From contig CAJQUW010006864.1 in the NCBI GenBank assembly GCA_907163375.1, positions 248,001 to 312,000 of the forward strand: a stretch of 64,000 nt of DNA. Reading direction: 5' to 3'. Positions 9,786 through 22,674 of this stretch are shown here, piece by piece; the stretch's first letter is position 1, and each line of letters opens with the position of its first letter. The stretch is from Prostheceraeus crozeri (lineage: Eukaryota > Platyhelminthes > Polycladida > Euryleptidae). Under the pieces are notes generated by a model. That model was not told where the DNA came from. It made no database searches and worked only from the letters and a program-made list of their open reading frames with translations. The position numbers and the translations under genes are program-made.

Positions 9786-12165
9786 AGGGCAATTCCACGG
9801 AAAGAGCTACATGGAGGGCAAATTTTCAATCGCATTAGTTTCTTTGTCACATGTGTTTTCTAGAAAGGATATCCGAAGTCATTAGCAATCGCGAAATGTA
9901 TCGTTTTGACACACATATTTTATTAAAAAATCTAATTTTAAAACATCTTTATGTTTTTGAAGATAACAAAAATGAAATTCCATTGAATTTTTGAAACAAT
10001 GTAAGTAGTATTACAAATAAATTTTCATGCCAATACGATGTTATATTATTGCTGATACTCCTTTATCGAGGCTTAAACAATATATTTTGTCAAGGGCTTG
10101 ATTTCATCCGATTTTTTCATAATAATAGCATGAAATTTGATATAGATGTTCATTCATGACCAAATTTTTACTATTTTTCTATCTCCTACTGTATCAATTT
10201 TATGTAGCACAAATTTAGTCATATGTAAATGATGCCTTAGGCTACTGTCACCTTTAACTAAAGTTTGATTATGTGTGATTAATATTTACGACCGTCGGAA
10301 GCAAAGAGATGAGTGTTCGTTCGTGACATGAGAACAATTTCATAATTATCCTACCTGAACTAGGAATATTCTTTAACTAAAAATTCCTTAATTAGGAATA
10401 AACTATGAAAACATTTAACAAGAAGGACAATAGCCTATATCAAATAAGGAGAGGTTCAGAAAATATTGAATAGGCCTACACGCAACATGAGAATGCAAAA
10501 TTTTTCATGGTCATTTCGGAGATGAAAAAATATGCCGATCACGATTGTCTATTGTATAATGTCAGATTTCTGTACCCTTGCAACATCATTGGGATCAGAA
10601 ATCCTGTATAATGATTGCGAACATTCCTTGAGGAACAGCATCTCATAATCATTGTCAGCAAAAGACTGGATGATTCCGATGAATTTCTTGGTGTTGCCAC
10701 GGCTGGTGCTACGAGAGATATCCATGTCACCGACACGAAAATCGTTGGTAATTGGCGTATACAATAGAGAATGGCCGTTGAACTAGTTGCTGATTGCCTT
10801 GGACTACCCACTGATGATCCGCCTGAACACCGGTCATCTTTACCGCGTTTTCAAGAATATCGAACTTATCTGGTGATGAGTACAGTAAATGTCACCGGAC
10901 GACACGACTGTGCCTACAGGTTAACTGTTACACTCGATGAGCAAACTGTTGAGGACTCTGCATCTGATACCATTTCGGGCGAACAGTCCCAAGCCACACG
11001 CTTTGCAAACCGTCGACTCCGTCAACACATCCTTAACCATGGGCCGTCGCGCAGAAGCTCCAGCTAATCTGTTAATTTCTCGGAATAGATATGAATTTCT
11101 CAAACAATACTTCTTCGCCATTTCAGCTCGAGTCTTGCCTATTTTTCGGTCACGAATCCCATTGTAGAATCTGTTCCATTGTTTTATGCGTCCAAGTCAA
11201 GAAAATTCATGGGACGCACAGGACTACTCAAAATAGCATAGCTTATACCCATACTTCATGGGAAAATCCTGAATGTTTAAAATAACCTATTTCCTTTACC
11301 CAATGCATAAATCTGCCCCTTTACTATAAATTTGTGATGTCGTGGGAAGCTCAGGTCCTCATAAAAAATGCTTAACTTATATTATCCATGTTCATGTCAA
11401 ATTATTGGCTACTTAAAGTAAGGCCTAGCCTTTCCGTGTATTTCTCTATCTAAGACGCACAATTGTTCCCATCCTGGACTACTAGTAATAGAACAGCTCT
11501 CGTGTGTCAAGAGAAAATATTGGATACTTTGAGAACAACTTTCATTCAAGCAATTAAGACACTGGAGTATGCGAAAATTTAACTTAACCATGCCTCCTGT
11601 CCTTGTAAATTGATTGACTTTCGTGAATCAAGTTGCATCTAAAAAAAAGACAACGGATGCAGTAGATATTCGATGCCCTACAAGAAACACATGTTAAGAA
11701 ATACGTGGGACGCGTTTGTGACTGATTGCTTTTTCGATCTTCCTTTACCATGAAGTTGAACAAAATGTTCGTTCGTGACCGTACTTCTCGAAACTTGTGA
11801 GCAGCTAGCAATGAAGCGCTTCTTGATTTCTGTTCAGCAATAAAGTTGATTAAATAGCATGCTAGTCTATTCAATTAGAGTAAATTTCGCTATGATGCAT
11901 TCAGAACTTTGGAGGTTATGAACATTTGTATATTTTTTTAAAAAAATCGTGCAATTTTGCTTTTGTTCGTGACCAATTAAATTATTGTATTTTAAACTAT
12001 CATATACTCATTTTTATATCGGTTTGGCTCGTGATTTATGAACAGTGACAATAGCAGCCAATTAAATAAAATTTGGCTATCACTGGCTCAATAAGTTTGG
12101 AATGACAATCAGAAATGTAGCGAATTATCCTACAAAGTTCGCTCATGACTGCGTGGAATTGCCCA
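9786..12165. mobile_element. Candidate non-autonomous DNA transposon
   Basis: The sequence starts with GGGCAATTCCACG and ends with its exact reverse complement, a 13-bp terminal inverted repeat about 2.38 kb apart. AAA flanks both ends, a possible 3-bp target duplication. Inside, a motif like GTTCGTTCGTGAC recurs, e.g. near 10148, 10314, 11766, 11964 and 12136, mostly in one orientation. This resembles the subterminal transposase-binding repeats of DNA transposons. No transposase is present. The superfamily is not assigned. Confidence 0.5.
10549..10764 (-). pseudogene. Fragment resembling a pogo transposase C-terminal domain
   Basis: This short - strand frame contains TKKFIGIIQSF, YEMLFLKEC and DPNDVARVQKSDII. 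The layout resembles the C-terminal block of the pogo transposase at 20.5 kb (VGSFIVVKM...HYVAKIMSI...VEFYRQS...EDVSVIPSSDIV). It has no start or end of its own and is probably a captured or relic fragment inside the 2.4-kb element. The similarity was judged by eye. Confidence 0.35.
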
Positions 12166-12515
12166 AATGATTTCTAACAATGATATTAAAGTCTCAAACA
12201 GGCGCGTTAGTAAATCAAGATCCAGAAAAGTCAATAGCCCCTGATAAACCGCATTCGAGGGTGATACAGTGGTTCTCAGGAGTCGAAGTGATGCAGATGC
12301 TTCATGTGAAGTGCCATCCGTTAGTTGAGATGTCTAGAGTAGCCAAATAAATGCATTAGTGAAAGGAATTTAATTAAACTTCACAATTTTCTACTTAGGC
12401 GTAGCTTTGATTTCATTTTCATGCAGTTGTATTAAGCTTTTAAGGATGTGCTTTATTATGTGGATAAAGGCCAACTGCATAATATCCAGCATACTACCGA
12501 TATCATATTCATCCT

Positions 12516-13790
12516 CACTCCTCAGGCAACTACAGGAGAAGTACCTCAGCAAGAAGAAATATTTATGCGCTATTTTTGTTGATCTTAAAAAGGCGTTTGA
12601 CCGTGTGCAGATGAGCGTGCTGTGATGGCTCACGAGGAAGCTCGGAATTGATGAATGGATTGTCTCCGCCGTTCAATGCATGTACGAGCATTCAGAGTCC
12701 GTGGTGAGTTGCGACAACACAACTGGTGAAGATCTCACGGTCAATGTCGGTCTTCATCAAAGATCAGTATTAAGCCCTCTCCTCTTCACCATCGTCATGA
12801 AGGCAATCTCGCAGGATCATTCTCGTGGATGCCCTCTAGAGATTTTCTGCGCGGATGACTTGGTTATAACATGTGACTCAGTCGAAGATTTAAAGATTCG
12901 TTTCCTTTGCTGGAAGGTAAACCTGGAGGTGAACGGCATGGCAGTTAACATATCGATAAGACTAAAGTTCTTATCCGCCGGAGTGGTCAGGAATTAGTGA
13001 GATGAAAGAAAGTTTCCTTGTCTTGTTTGCAGCAAGGGCGTGGGAAGGAACTCGATTTGCTGCTCAACTTGCCGAAAATGGGTGCACCGTAGATGCACTG
13101 ATTGTCAATTCTACGCGCTGATCCCTATTTTAAGTGTTGTCGTTGCAAAGGAGAACTCTCCACATCACAGCCACAGGCCGCTCAGATGGCATTTGGTAAC
13201 GACTTGTATGAGGTTGTAGAAGACTTTTGTAATTTGGTTGGTGTGCTTGGGAGATCCGGAGGCCGTTGTGGGGCGGTAACTGCCGTATAATAAGCGTTTG
13301 GAAGAATTTCCATGATCTGTTGCCAGTCCAGACGAATAAAGAGATTTCTCTCAGACTCAGTGGTCATGTTTGCAGGGCATGTATAAGAAGCTTTCTGTTG
13401 TATGCTTCGGAGACATGGCCCATCAAATCAGAAGGTCTTGCACGCCTCATCAAGAACGAGAATTCCATGGTACGTTTGATGTGTGCGGTCATGAGCTACG
13501 CTTGATGTGCGACGTACGGAAGGCTTGGCCTCCGTCATTTGGATGCCGGATTGCGACAAAATCGCTTGATGTGGTACGGTCACGTCCCAAGGAATGTCCA
13601 GCTGCAAGTGGCCGAGGAGAGTAATCGATCTTGACATACAGGGTCCAGCATCAAAGGCGGTCATAGAAAAAAAGTGGATGCACAAAGTCAGGAAGGATAT
13701 GGATCTCCTACATCTCAACCCTCGACTTGCGCAAGACCGGACGGTGTGGAGAAAGCGCACTCACGTGAACGAGAATCGACGCAACCCAAA
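12516..13790 (+). pseudogene. Decayed non-LTR retrotransposon (LINE) fragment
   Basis: Pieces of one LINE polyprotein occur in order across shifting frames. RT block IFVDLKKAFDRV is near 12.58 kb and GLHQRSVLSPLLF near 12.75 kb. A degenerate catalytic box CADDLVI (usually YADD) is near 12.85 kb, followed by a Cys-rich block CCSTCRKWVHRRC near 13.06 kb. Downstream conserved C-terminal blocks include YASETWPIKSEGLARL and DRTVWRKR near 13.74 kb. There are at least four frame changes or stops. The 5' part with the endonuclease is missing, as in 5'-truncated insertions. The clade is uncertain (RTE/CR1-like). Confidence 0.8.
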
Positions 13791-15274
13791 TGTCGTACCC
13801 TCAAACCAGGGGCCCAACCGTCAGTAAACGAGGAGCCTGTTTTGCCTCCAATTATTGCTTCCGTCTCAATTCCGCGAGACCGCACCTCTGTTTCTCTGAT
13901 TAATGGAGTGAATCAAATTTGAACTTATCTTTTTGGTTAAAACGACTTCCGATTTTACCCTTACAGTCAACACAAGTCACTACACTCGGAGACAAAATCA
14001 ATCGTCTAGACTTACTTGGTTGTCTTTCATTACCGATTGTGATCAATCTAAAACAATGCTATAGAGGGACGAAGCACGTTTCACTTTGGATGATTCGATT
14101 GATGAACATATCACCATTACATAGGGAGCTCAAAGATAATCTGTCTACTTCACTCATCGCTTATGCGAATGTGAATGACACTTCCCGAAAGTTCAAATTC
14201 AAACCTCACTTTTTCAAGTTTTCTGCTACCCCGTCAAACCCCGTTGCAAGCAATAAAATGTGCATATCTAATTATGTGCCACAAAAAAATTGTAATCTTC
14301 CTGTAAAAAAATCAAGCTTCAAAACGAACGCACTTTCGATCACTATTACTCAGCTCACTAAGTATTGGATTCATATCAATCTTACCAGTGAGTGTGCCGG
14401 GTCAATTCAGCAGAATCGACCAAGCTTTTGTAGCTGTTCACTCTTTCAATCAGAAAATATCCTACGTTAAAAATGCATACCCAAGTTTCTACTAAAAACA
14501 TTTTATTGCAAGCACTGCTTTATTTCGAGTTTGTCAGCCATAAAGTCGATGTTTCTTCAGACAATTTTGGGACACTAATTAAGTGCCACCTATCAGTTTT
14601 ACGAAGTTTGGCCTTCTTCACCCACAAAACTACCTAGCCTTGCGTTTTCACTTCTCTGTATGCCATTACTCAGCTGAGAAGCCGGTTCTCATGAAATGAA
14701 TAACACAAGTGAGTGTCAGATCAATTTTCTTTAGAGTCGACCAAAACAGTTGAAACTATTCGTTCTTCAAATCAGAAAATGAAAATCAGTTCAAAGTTCA
14801 AATCCAGAACAACTTAACTTAGTTAGCGCAGCAACTTTTCAAGTTGCCATCATTCAGCTCAGAGAGCCGTTTCACATCAAGCAAAATCACACCAGCACTC
14901 TCTAATTCAGCAGTCTGACAATTTTTTGAAAGCTCAGAGAAATCAGCTTCAACTTAAGATAAGAAGATAATTGATATTCCAACTCATCACATTGATTGAG
15001 CCAACACTACCGTCAGATTGGTCTAGTGATGAAGGTATATTACATTGATTGGTATTTCTAAAGAAATTTCCTTATCTACTTGACATTTTATAAATTCTAA
15101 AAATGCACAGGTAGCTTCGAACACAATCATCTAGACATAAAATGCAGAAATATCACCATAACAATCGTCTTTAAAAAAATCTATTCCAGTTGCTGTAATT
15201 CCTTGCATAGGAATATCTTACGAAAACATTGGTAGCCTTCATATCCTGTTCTATGTTTTCATCATCTTTTTCAG
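13791..15274. other. Non-coding, with a degenerate repeated module
   Basis: No gene is recognised; a 183-codon frame at 13919-14470 lacks any familiar domain and is low-complexity in places. Three diverged modules begin with a CATTACTCAGCT-like block at about 14343, 14662 and 14846. The first two are followed by a GTGAGTGT-like block and end in TCAGAAAAT. They look like an old, degenerate tandem repeat. Confidence 0.35.
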
Positions 15275-15339
15275 AAATGCCGGTCGGTGAGTAAATATCG
15301 ACAGTGCTACTACTGCAAAAGTGACTACAAGCCTAAACA
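15275..15339 (+). CDS. FAM76: FAM76-like gene, N-terminal zinc-binding exon
   Basis: The exon is bounded by TTTTTCAG and GTAAGT. It encodes KCRSVSKYRQCYYCKSDYKP, matching the CR...KCTYCRTEY segment near the N terminus of FAM76A/B. It joins in phase to the exon at 25411. In the family this is the first of several Cys pairs in a Cys-rich N-terminal half. The preceding exon, which should encode the start Met and first CxxC, was not found and may lie in 7.4-15 kb or upstream. Confidence 0.75.
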
Positions 15340-16739
15340 GTAAGTTTGAGGTGATTTTCTCAATTTTGAATTTTTAAATTGCTGCTAAATTCTATCAGAG
15401 TAAATCGGCCGACTTGAAAACATGGATTGTAAAAGTAAAAGACCGTGTTTCTTCGAATAGTCGCCGCGAAAAACTGTCATTCTTGTCTGTGGCTACTATT
15501 CGAGGACGGCTACTGCTTAAAAGTTCCATGCTCGACCGATGGCATTATTTTTGCAGTTTTTATGCTTGTGTAAAGGTGTTTTCTCCACAATAATACTGCA
15601 ACATTTAGGCTACTACAAACTCATCAACGTAACTTAGCAACTCAAATGATGTAGGATGAAAGGAAGTTGAATTGTGAAATGTGAGACCTGTTTTCAAGTT
15701 AATATGTAGTTTTATGATGTAAAGTGCATTTGACTGAACGCGCATCTCTTCTATGATGCTTTATTTATATTGATGATATTAATATCAATCAGAAGGATAA
15801 TTATGCAGATGGAGCCAAATACCAACTCTTATGAAGTGACCGATTAATGATGAATTTTAAGTGTAGCTGTGATGTGGTGAGTATTACCGTAGTATACTTA
15901 AAAAGTGTAGTTCGGTCAAATTTTCAACATTGTCTCAATGGCTTCTTCTTTGCATAATAGTCAATCTAGCGAACTTAGACGCACTTCTGATTCCTCAATT
16001 AGCCACAATCATCAACTTTAGGAAATCAGATGACGTCACACGTGCCAGTGATCTGATGCGCCACTGTTAGCATGGTTGGTAACGAATAAGCTAGGCACAA
16101 GAGGATCAACGCACAGGGAGAAAATGAACTGTAGGAAATGCGAGATCGAAAGTCATTGACAGGAAGTCACTTGTTTATGTTCCTGAACACATACAAAATG
16201 TATAAAATGGCATATAGCTGCGCATGCATGTGTACAAACAAAACGGACGATCCTAACAAACTTGCCTTCTACAACGTTCCGAAATACAGAAAAAATGGAT
16301 GTGCAGTAGCATTTCACGAGCTCTTATTAAATCGACGAGGCACAGTGTTGCATATTCTGAACGCTTCAAATTAAATGATAGAATAAAAGATCTAAGATAT
16401 ACAAAGTGTGATGTTGAAGGAATATTGTAAAATCAGACAGCCTTTATTCACATGAGTAAGGAGGCTGTACCATTCTTGAAAATGGGACGCAAATTAGTTA
16501 AAATTTTCTCTCGCTAAAAGACGTACATTTTCTTCAAAAACTGAATGAAAGTCGAACCAAATTTGAGATGGTGCTATCAGCTAATTTTTTCTGACGAACT
16601 TCAGATTTCTTCAGATGAAATGGATATGGATTTCGATAGTTACCATGCGATGCATGACTCTTCAGAAAGTGAAGATAGTCAAGCTGCTCCAGTTCGTCTA
16701 ATGTTTGATGTTCCAGTTAATTACTTTTTGTGTTGATTT
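15340..16739. other. FAM76-like intron 1, 5' part, nothing recognised
   Basis: AT-rich intronic sequence. An open frame at 16138-16374 with scattered Cys has no convincing domain. Nothing else is seen. Confidence 0.5.
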
Positions 16740-17430
16740 GCTGTACCGGCATGAAATCTAAAATATTTCAGAGAAATTCTATCGTGAAGGTCACTTCCGT
16801 GTCCTTGACTTATTCGAACTTTCCTATTTTTAGAGAATTTTTCTTTTCTATTTTTAGAGAATACATCTTTGACGACCTACATCACCGATCTCGCAACGAA
16901 GTTGTGGAAAATTCTTCTTGGGCTGTTTAATTGATACCCGGCCATAGATGTTCCAAGCGGAATTCATAACTTTTTCGTTGCGAGAAAATTTCTGTGGGCC
17001 CTCAAAAAAGGAAAAATTTCAGAAAATTTTTGAAAAAATCGAATTTTCAAGCATTTCTTCAAAAATGCAAAAGCAATTTTGCGGTCCCTTCTTCCCCAGG
17101 CGACTACAAATACATGCAAATGATTGTAAAAAAATATTTAGAAAATCACCAGGGATCGGAAAAGTGGATTTTGAATCTTAAATTATATGAACAATATTCA
17201 ATTTTTTACATCTTTAACTCAGTCCAGACAATTTCTCGCAGCAGCTACCCCAAATCTGATAGGTTTTACGCTTCACATGATCTATCTGAAACTGTAATCA
17301 GAAGTAACTTTTTCCACCCAGAAGTACATTTTTTGAATTTGAAAATGTGGTAAAATTAGATCGTTTTTTGTGCTGCTACTATCAAATTTGTATGTAGTAT
17401 GTGCTTTGTAATTAACAGATGCTATTCTTT
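16740..17430 (+). repeat. Interspersed repeat family X, copy A
   Basis: This is the inverted counterpart of 19840-24027 (copy B) over about 0.6 kb. It includes a 119-codon frame ending in HPEVHFLNLKMW, conserved between copies. It lacks the first part found in copy B and has an extra ~80 bp near 16.83 kb. It retains an uninterrupted CAAAGCACATACTACATA-type site (reverse complement), which is exactly where the pogo element split copy B. I do not recognise the family. Confidence 0.75.
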
Positions 17431-19839
17431 TATTGTCGAAACTCCATAATTCGAACTCAGATTTTCTATTTTATGTTCAACCTATGATGTCTATCCCAGC
17501 CTTGGTCATCCTCTGAAATTGTGTTTTCAAAGGCATCGTATATTAAGACTCGTTAATTAGGACCTCTAAATTCTTAACTCATTCACGGTCTTAATTAAAG
17601 ACTTTTATTGTATCACTAAACAGTTAAATGTTGAAACACGTTTCACATTATCCCTTTATTATTTGAAAGGCTCTAAAAGTTCTCTAAATTCATTGAGAGG
17701 CATAAGGTAACTTCTGATTGAATTGCTTAATTCAGGGTGTCCACTGTGCGTGAAATTCACGTATGTACGTGAATTTTGGGAAAATGCGAAGGTGTGCGTG
17801 AATTTCAGCTCAGTTGCGCAGATTACTCCTACTTGATATCCACTGATTCTTGTTACATGTGCTAAATTTTTTTTCTTCCGTTGTTGCACCAACTCTGACT
17901 TGGTTCTACAAAAAAATATGTTACAAGAAAGAAAGTCATAAACATGTAGATATGTTCATATAATATAGCCGCTACTAACAACGGGTCTGGGTTCAGACAA
18001 TGAAAATTTAAAAACACAAACCCTATTATTATTAACCTTGATTTTTATAGCCGTGAATTTTGTTGTATTTAGAGATTATTGAGTGACCAAAAATACAGGC
18101 CTGTGATTACTCCTCAAATTCCTCAAATTTGTTTATTACTCCTCAAATCCTCAAAAATTCCTCAAATATAGCTTAACTATGAGAAATTCCTCAAATACGA
18201 CACACTACAGACTAAATGTCGGATAATGTATTGTTTTTTGGCGAATGGCGATGATATGTAAACTTCCAAACAAGAAGCTAAGATACAATCCAGTAACATG
18301 TACCCTACATCCATGCTGCTAATCATGAATCACTCATGATTTATTTCTTTTCTTTTTCTTCTCTCGTGATTTATAACTTAATGATTTTTCTCTCACACAC
18401 TTGGTAGATTTTAGATAGCGTAATCCCGCTGTGTTAGCTAGATCTGATATTTTGATTGAAAACAGACCTGTCCTTTTATCATCTGAATGGGCAGACAGTT
18501 AGATAGAATCTTTTCAATATATAAGGGATAAACATAATTTTGAAAAGAGCGACTTACTCACCAATTCATTCCACATGAGAACTATTGCTTGTCCTTCTAG
18601 TAAGTATTTTTAAATTTCTAGACATTTTAGGATATAATGATTTTCTTTTAGCCATGTCATATTTAGCACATCAAAAATTAACCAGTCGTTGGCTTGTTTT
18701 TTTAGTTTTGTTACTTTGACGCACTTTGTTACGTTGAATGTCGTTTTCATTTCTGCAGAGCTGCAGATGTTCCGGTTCGTCTGGACTTATTTTGCTAAGC
18801 AGAGAAGTTGTCCGAAGTTATTGTCTGTCGAACTCACTCATTAAATGCTTTCACGTATTTAATGAGTGAAACACTGCGATCAACCTACAGAAATTGTATA
18901 TTTGAACACTGCAAGCAATTTTTTTCTTCTAACTTCATAATATTGCTTAGAATTCCAACAATGAAATGCACATTCAATTATTTTCATTAATTATCTTGAC
19001 CTTTGTCACAACCTTCTTTATATGTTTCTGCGACTACATGGCTGCTAAATGCATGCCTGTACTTCTTAAAGAACTTAAGGATATCGATCTTCCATATCCA
19101 TTATATGATGATATATAGGTAGCCCAGCCCACTTGGATTTCTGTGCTCTTATCAACTGAAGCGTTTGTTTCACTCACACTCTTCCATTTTATTTCCGCTG
19201 AACATGAACACATCCGACGGGGTAAAGCGGATGGTCCCTAAATTTAGTGTCTACATGCCTCCTGGTCACTAGCGTGCGGGGGTTAGAAGCGTATGAAGCT
19301 CTGCTATCTCATGAGTCTTTTTGCAGCTACATTTTCCAGGGTCTGCCGACCGACATTTATCCTGGATGAATTATTCACGTATAGATCGTTTTCATAATTT
19401 GATGAACACAGGTTGGTGTGAAATTAGTGCACACATTGCTTATCGTTGTATGTGAACTTAGATTAATTAAGACATTGAACCACATAGTACTGGGTTGGTA
19501 GATTTTCAACCTGGGTCTACTGCAAGATGTGGACGTCAATATCTCGGCGCAACTTCATGCGAATAGAGGTGATAATCTTTCACTCTTTGCCTATATGAGA
19601 CCAACAACTCAACTGGCAAGCCTGTTCCCGACACTTGTTTTGTGTTGTATGAGAGAATTCATATTCATTTGAATGTAGATCGGAGCGATATGATCAAACG
19701 CTAACAAGTAAACAAAACCCACCAAAACTTATGCAGCATAAAGTAAAATTAATAAATTAGTGTGTAATGTGGCGTATCCTTCATGATAAATTACTGACTT
19801 TTTTTAAGTCACAAGCATTCCGTCAACGATTTCATTGAG
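17431..19839. other. Intronic sequence with short repeats
   Basis: No gene is seen. Around 17,730-17,810 a block begins CAGGGTGTCCACT and carries three GTGCGTGAATTTC-like motifs, perhaps the end of an old DNA transposon. A CCTCAAATT-rich simple tract is at 18,110-18,195. Confidence 0.4.
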
Positions 19840-20446
19840 GTTAGCAATCTGCTGATTACAAAGCACATACGTAGGGGAAAGCGGGGCACATTGAACATGT
19901 TTTTGGTTTTCGCCGGGTAGACGCAAGATTATGAAGCAAACAATGATTTGTGCAACAGATACGACACATTCAGCGAATTGGCTAACTTTTGCAAGTTGCT
20001 AGAAGTCTCAAGACACTCTAGTTTTTTTCAAAATTTGAATTTTGAAAAATGAAGTGAAGTGGTTCAATGTGCCCCACACGTGGGGCTCATTGAACCACCT
20101 AGTGGGGCACTTTGAACCACATTTAATAATCAGTCGATTTAATCGCACAAAGGCAATCTAGCAGACCCAAACCGAATTATCTGACATATATTATTAGTCC
20201 ACTTTCAGAAAGTGAAAACATGGATGATATCTAGAAAGTGTTTTATTGACAAAAAGCAGTCTTTGTATAGCAATAAAAACAAAATTGTTATTAAAGCTCT
20301 GCGAAAATTTGCTTTTCAATCTACCAGATAGGACAACGTTAAATCTTCTGCATTGAAATTACCTGCATAGCATTATGGTTTAAAGTTTTGACCATAGACC
20401 TGCCGGAATACAAAAGCTAGAAACGATCATGAAATGGAACTTAGAA

Positions 20447-22674
20447 TCACTGACAATCATATTGTTCCAGATTGAGTGAAAAACTAAGCATCGACTTGAC
20501 GCGATTTGTCTCACCAGTTTTTGAAGGCTCTGGTAAGCACACGACAATATCACTGCTAGGGATGACGGATACATCCTCTATGAGTGGCTTCACAAACTTG
20601 CCGGGGTATTTCCTGGACTGTCTATAAAATTCCACAGTAATGGAAAGATCCGAAATTGACATAATTTTGGCGACATAATGCAAGTCTTTCTTTGAATTAA
20701 TTGGCTTCATTTTGACGACAATGAAGCTACCAACTTCCACGTCTCTCATGGTGTCTCCTCTAAAGAGCTTTCTTCGCAAGATTGTGATGCGATTTCGGCA
20801 GATATTAGCTGACACCCAGCGCTCACTCTCCTCCTCTTTGGCTTGTTTGAGTCGATGAGTTTTCTTTTCGGAAGTGGTCTTATCTTCTTCAGCTCCTCAA
20901 AACTTGAATCAAGAGTTGTTGCGCTTGATGTAGTCGGCATTTCATCTGACTGACATGTGCCTGTTCTATTGTGGGGTTGTCCGTCTGTAGGCCTAACGTT
21001 GAATACAGCCGCTGCAACAAAATCAGACTCCAAAGATGTCCGAGTTCACTGGCCAGATTCCAGTTTTCCTGAATCAAGCAGCAATGTTCTCGTATGACAT
21101 GGCCCTGTTAAATGCCCGTGAGAAGCATTCTGAAAGATCATATATAGAAATTCGGCTTCCGGGAGAACTTATGTTCCAGTCATTTACTGCTTTTTTGTAA
21201 TAAGCCTTCAAGGGACCATAGACTGACACATCCAAGGGCTGCAATCGGTGGGACGTGTGAGGTGGAAAGGTTAGGATCGAAAGTCCGTTTGACCGAGCAA
21301 TTTCGAGAACGTGAACTCCGAGGTGACTTTCATGATTGTCCATAAAAGGAATGGTAGGCTTCTCTGTTGAACAGCCGATGTGACGAATGAAATGACGTAG
21401 CACTTCAGGGAATAGATCACTGTTCATCCAACCTGATGACGTAGCAAGCCCTAAAGTTCCAACTGGGACTCCTTTTATCATATGGTCTTTGAAATGAACT
21501 CTAGGAAAAACATCACTGGTGGTAGTGATCTTCCCGTGGCACTTACACAGCAAACTACAGTTACTAGGTTCCCACGCTCAGCGGCCGTGATTTGTCCCAC
21601 TTGCTTCATGCCACGTGCGGCTAAAACTTTTGGCACGCATTGAACAGTTGAAATCCCTGTTTCATCAAGATTGAAGATGGATTCGGGTCCATATCGATTT
21701 TTCCTCTGAGTTTCTGACAAAGATCGAAAAAATGATTCACCTTATCTTGATTGAATCCCTGAGCTCGATTCATACTTGTGGGTTCTGGAGATCGAAGAGA
21801 GATTTTCAGATGTCGCTTCATAAAGCCTCTAACCCAGTCCTTTCCAGCCGTAGAATCTCGCATCCAATTTTCTGGTATTGCTTTTCCTTTCGAGGTGGCA
21901 TATTCGAACGCAAGTCGTCTGAGCATAGGGTATGTCAATCCATGGAACATCGTTGAGCAGTTTAAAATATATTCTTCTAATCCCTGCTCCTCCTCTCGAG
22001 TGAAAACCTGCAAGAAGAATTCAAATAGCTAGTGACGATCGCCTGCGCCATGAACGCACAGTAGTTAATGATTCATTAATGCAATCGCTGTTTGATCATC
22101 AGCCGCCGTGGCTCAATGCAGACAGCGTCAGCCCACCAAGTAATATCACTGGGATCGAATCCCACGGAACTCATTTTTTAAAACATGCGTTGGAAGTTAT
22201 TAATTATCATAATGCGTAAATCTAGCAAACATGTATATTTAGACATACATAGAATTTTTGCCTGTGTCTGATAATTAGCCTAGTCCTGGTGTGAAAAATT
22301 AGAATTTCTACCAGATGTTGACGGATTCCTAAGACGCCACATCAACTATTTTGAGATACATAGGCCAACACAGACATATCTCTGGTATTACGTGGATTAA
22401 AAACTGACCTAGGCCTACATGTTTTTTGAAATATGCATAATTTGTCAGCTTCAGGGTTACTCACTTGTGTACTGTTGTAATTTTGGCGGAATACTTGCTT
22501 CTGGTCATCCACCAATTCAGTCTTCTTGACATATCTGGACAAAGTAATCCTGTTGATGTTTAAATCGCGGGCGATTTGTCGTACCGAGCTACCTCCTCGC
22601 ACCTCCTCAACCGCCGCTTTCATCAAATCAAAATCACATTTGCGATCGGTTTTTGGTTTGTAGTTGCGCACCAT
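20447..22674 (-). pseudogene. pogo/Tigger transposase, frameshifted
   Basis: The - strand start is at 22,674. Exon 1 (22,674-22,465) encodes a psq-type helix-turn-helix (GGSSVRQIARDLNINRITLS) and ends at GTGAGT; an intron with TTCTTGCAG leads to exon 2 at 22,007. Next come a CENP-B-type helix-turn-helix (WVRGFMKRH...SLRSPEPTS) and the DDD catalytic core: NLDETGIS, FMDNHESHLG, and HRLQPLDVSVYGPLK. A Lys/Arg-rich linker and a C-terminal block (VGSFIVVKM...PSSDIVV) follow. Frame changes near 21.7, 21.5, 21.07 and 20.75 kb make it inactive. In the family it cuts and pastes the element into TA. Confidence 0.85.
22102..22174 (+). repeat. tRNA-like SINE or decayed tRNA
   Basis: It has an A-box-like TGGCTCAATGC and a good B-box with T-stem (TGGGATCGAATCCCA), ~70 nt overall. 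The acceptor ends pair poorly. It lies inside the transposase intron of pogo element 1, so it is an insertion rather than a host tRNA locus. Confidence 0.4.

Noticed and set aside
13919-14470. 183-codon frame as a host gene
   Set aside because: There is no recognisable domain or splice context, and it overlaps degenerate repeat modules; treated as chance.
16138-16374. Cys-containing frame as a THAP-domain gene
   Set aside because: The Cys spacing and downstream residues do not fit THAP beyond a loose CxxxCTN...FYNVPK resemblance, and no AVPTIF-like block follows.
22102-22174. Functional tRNA gene
   Set aside because: The T arm is good, but the acceptor stem does not pair across its length and the locus lies inside a transposon intron.
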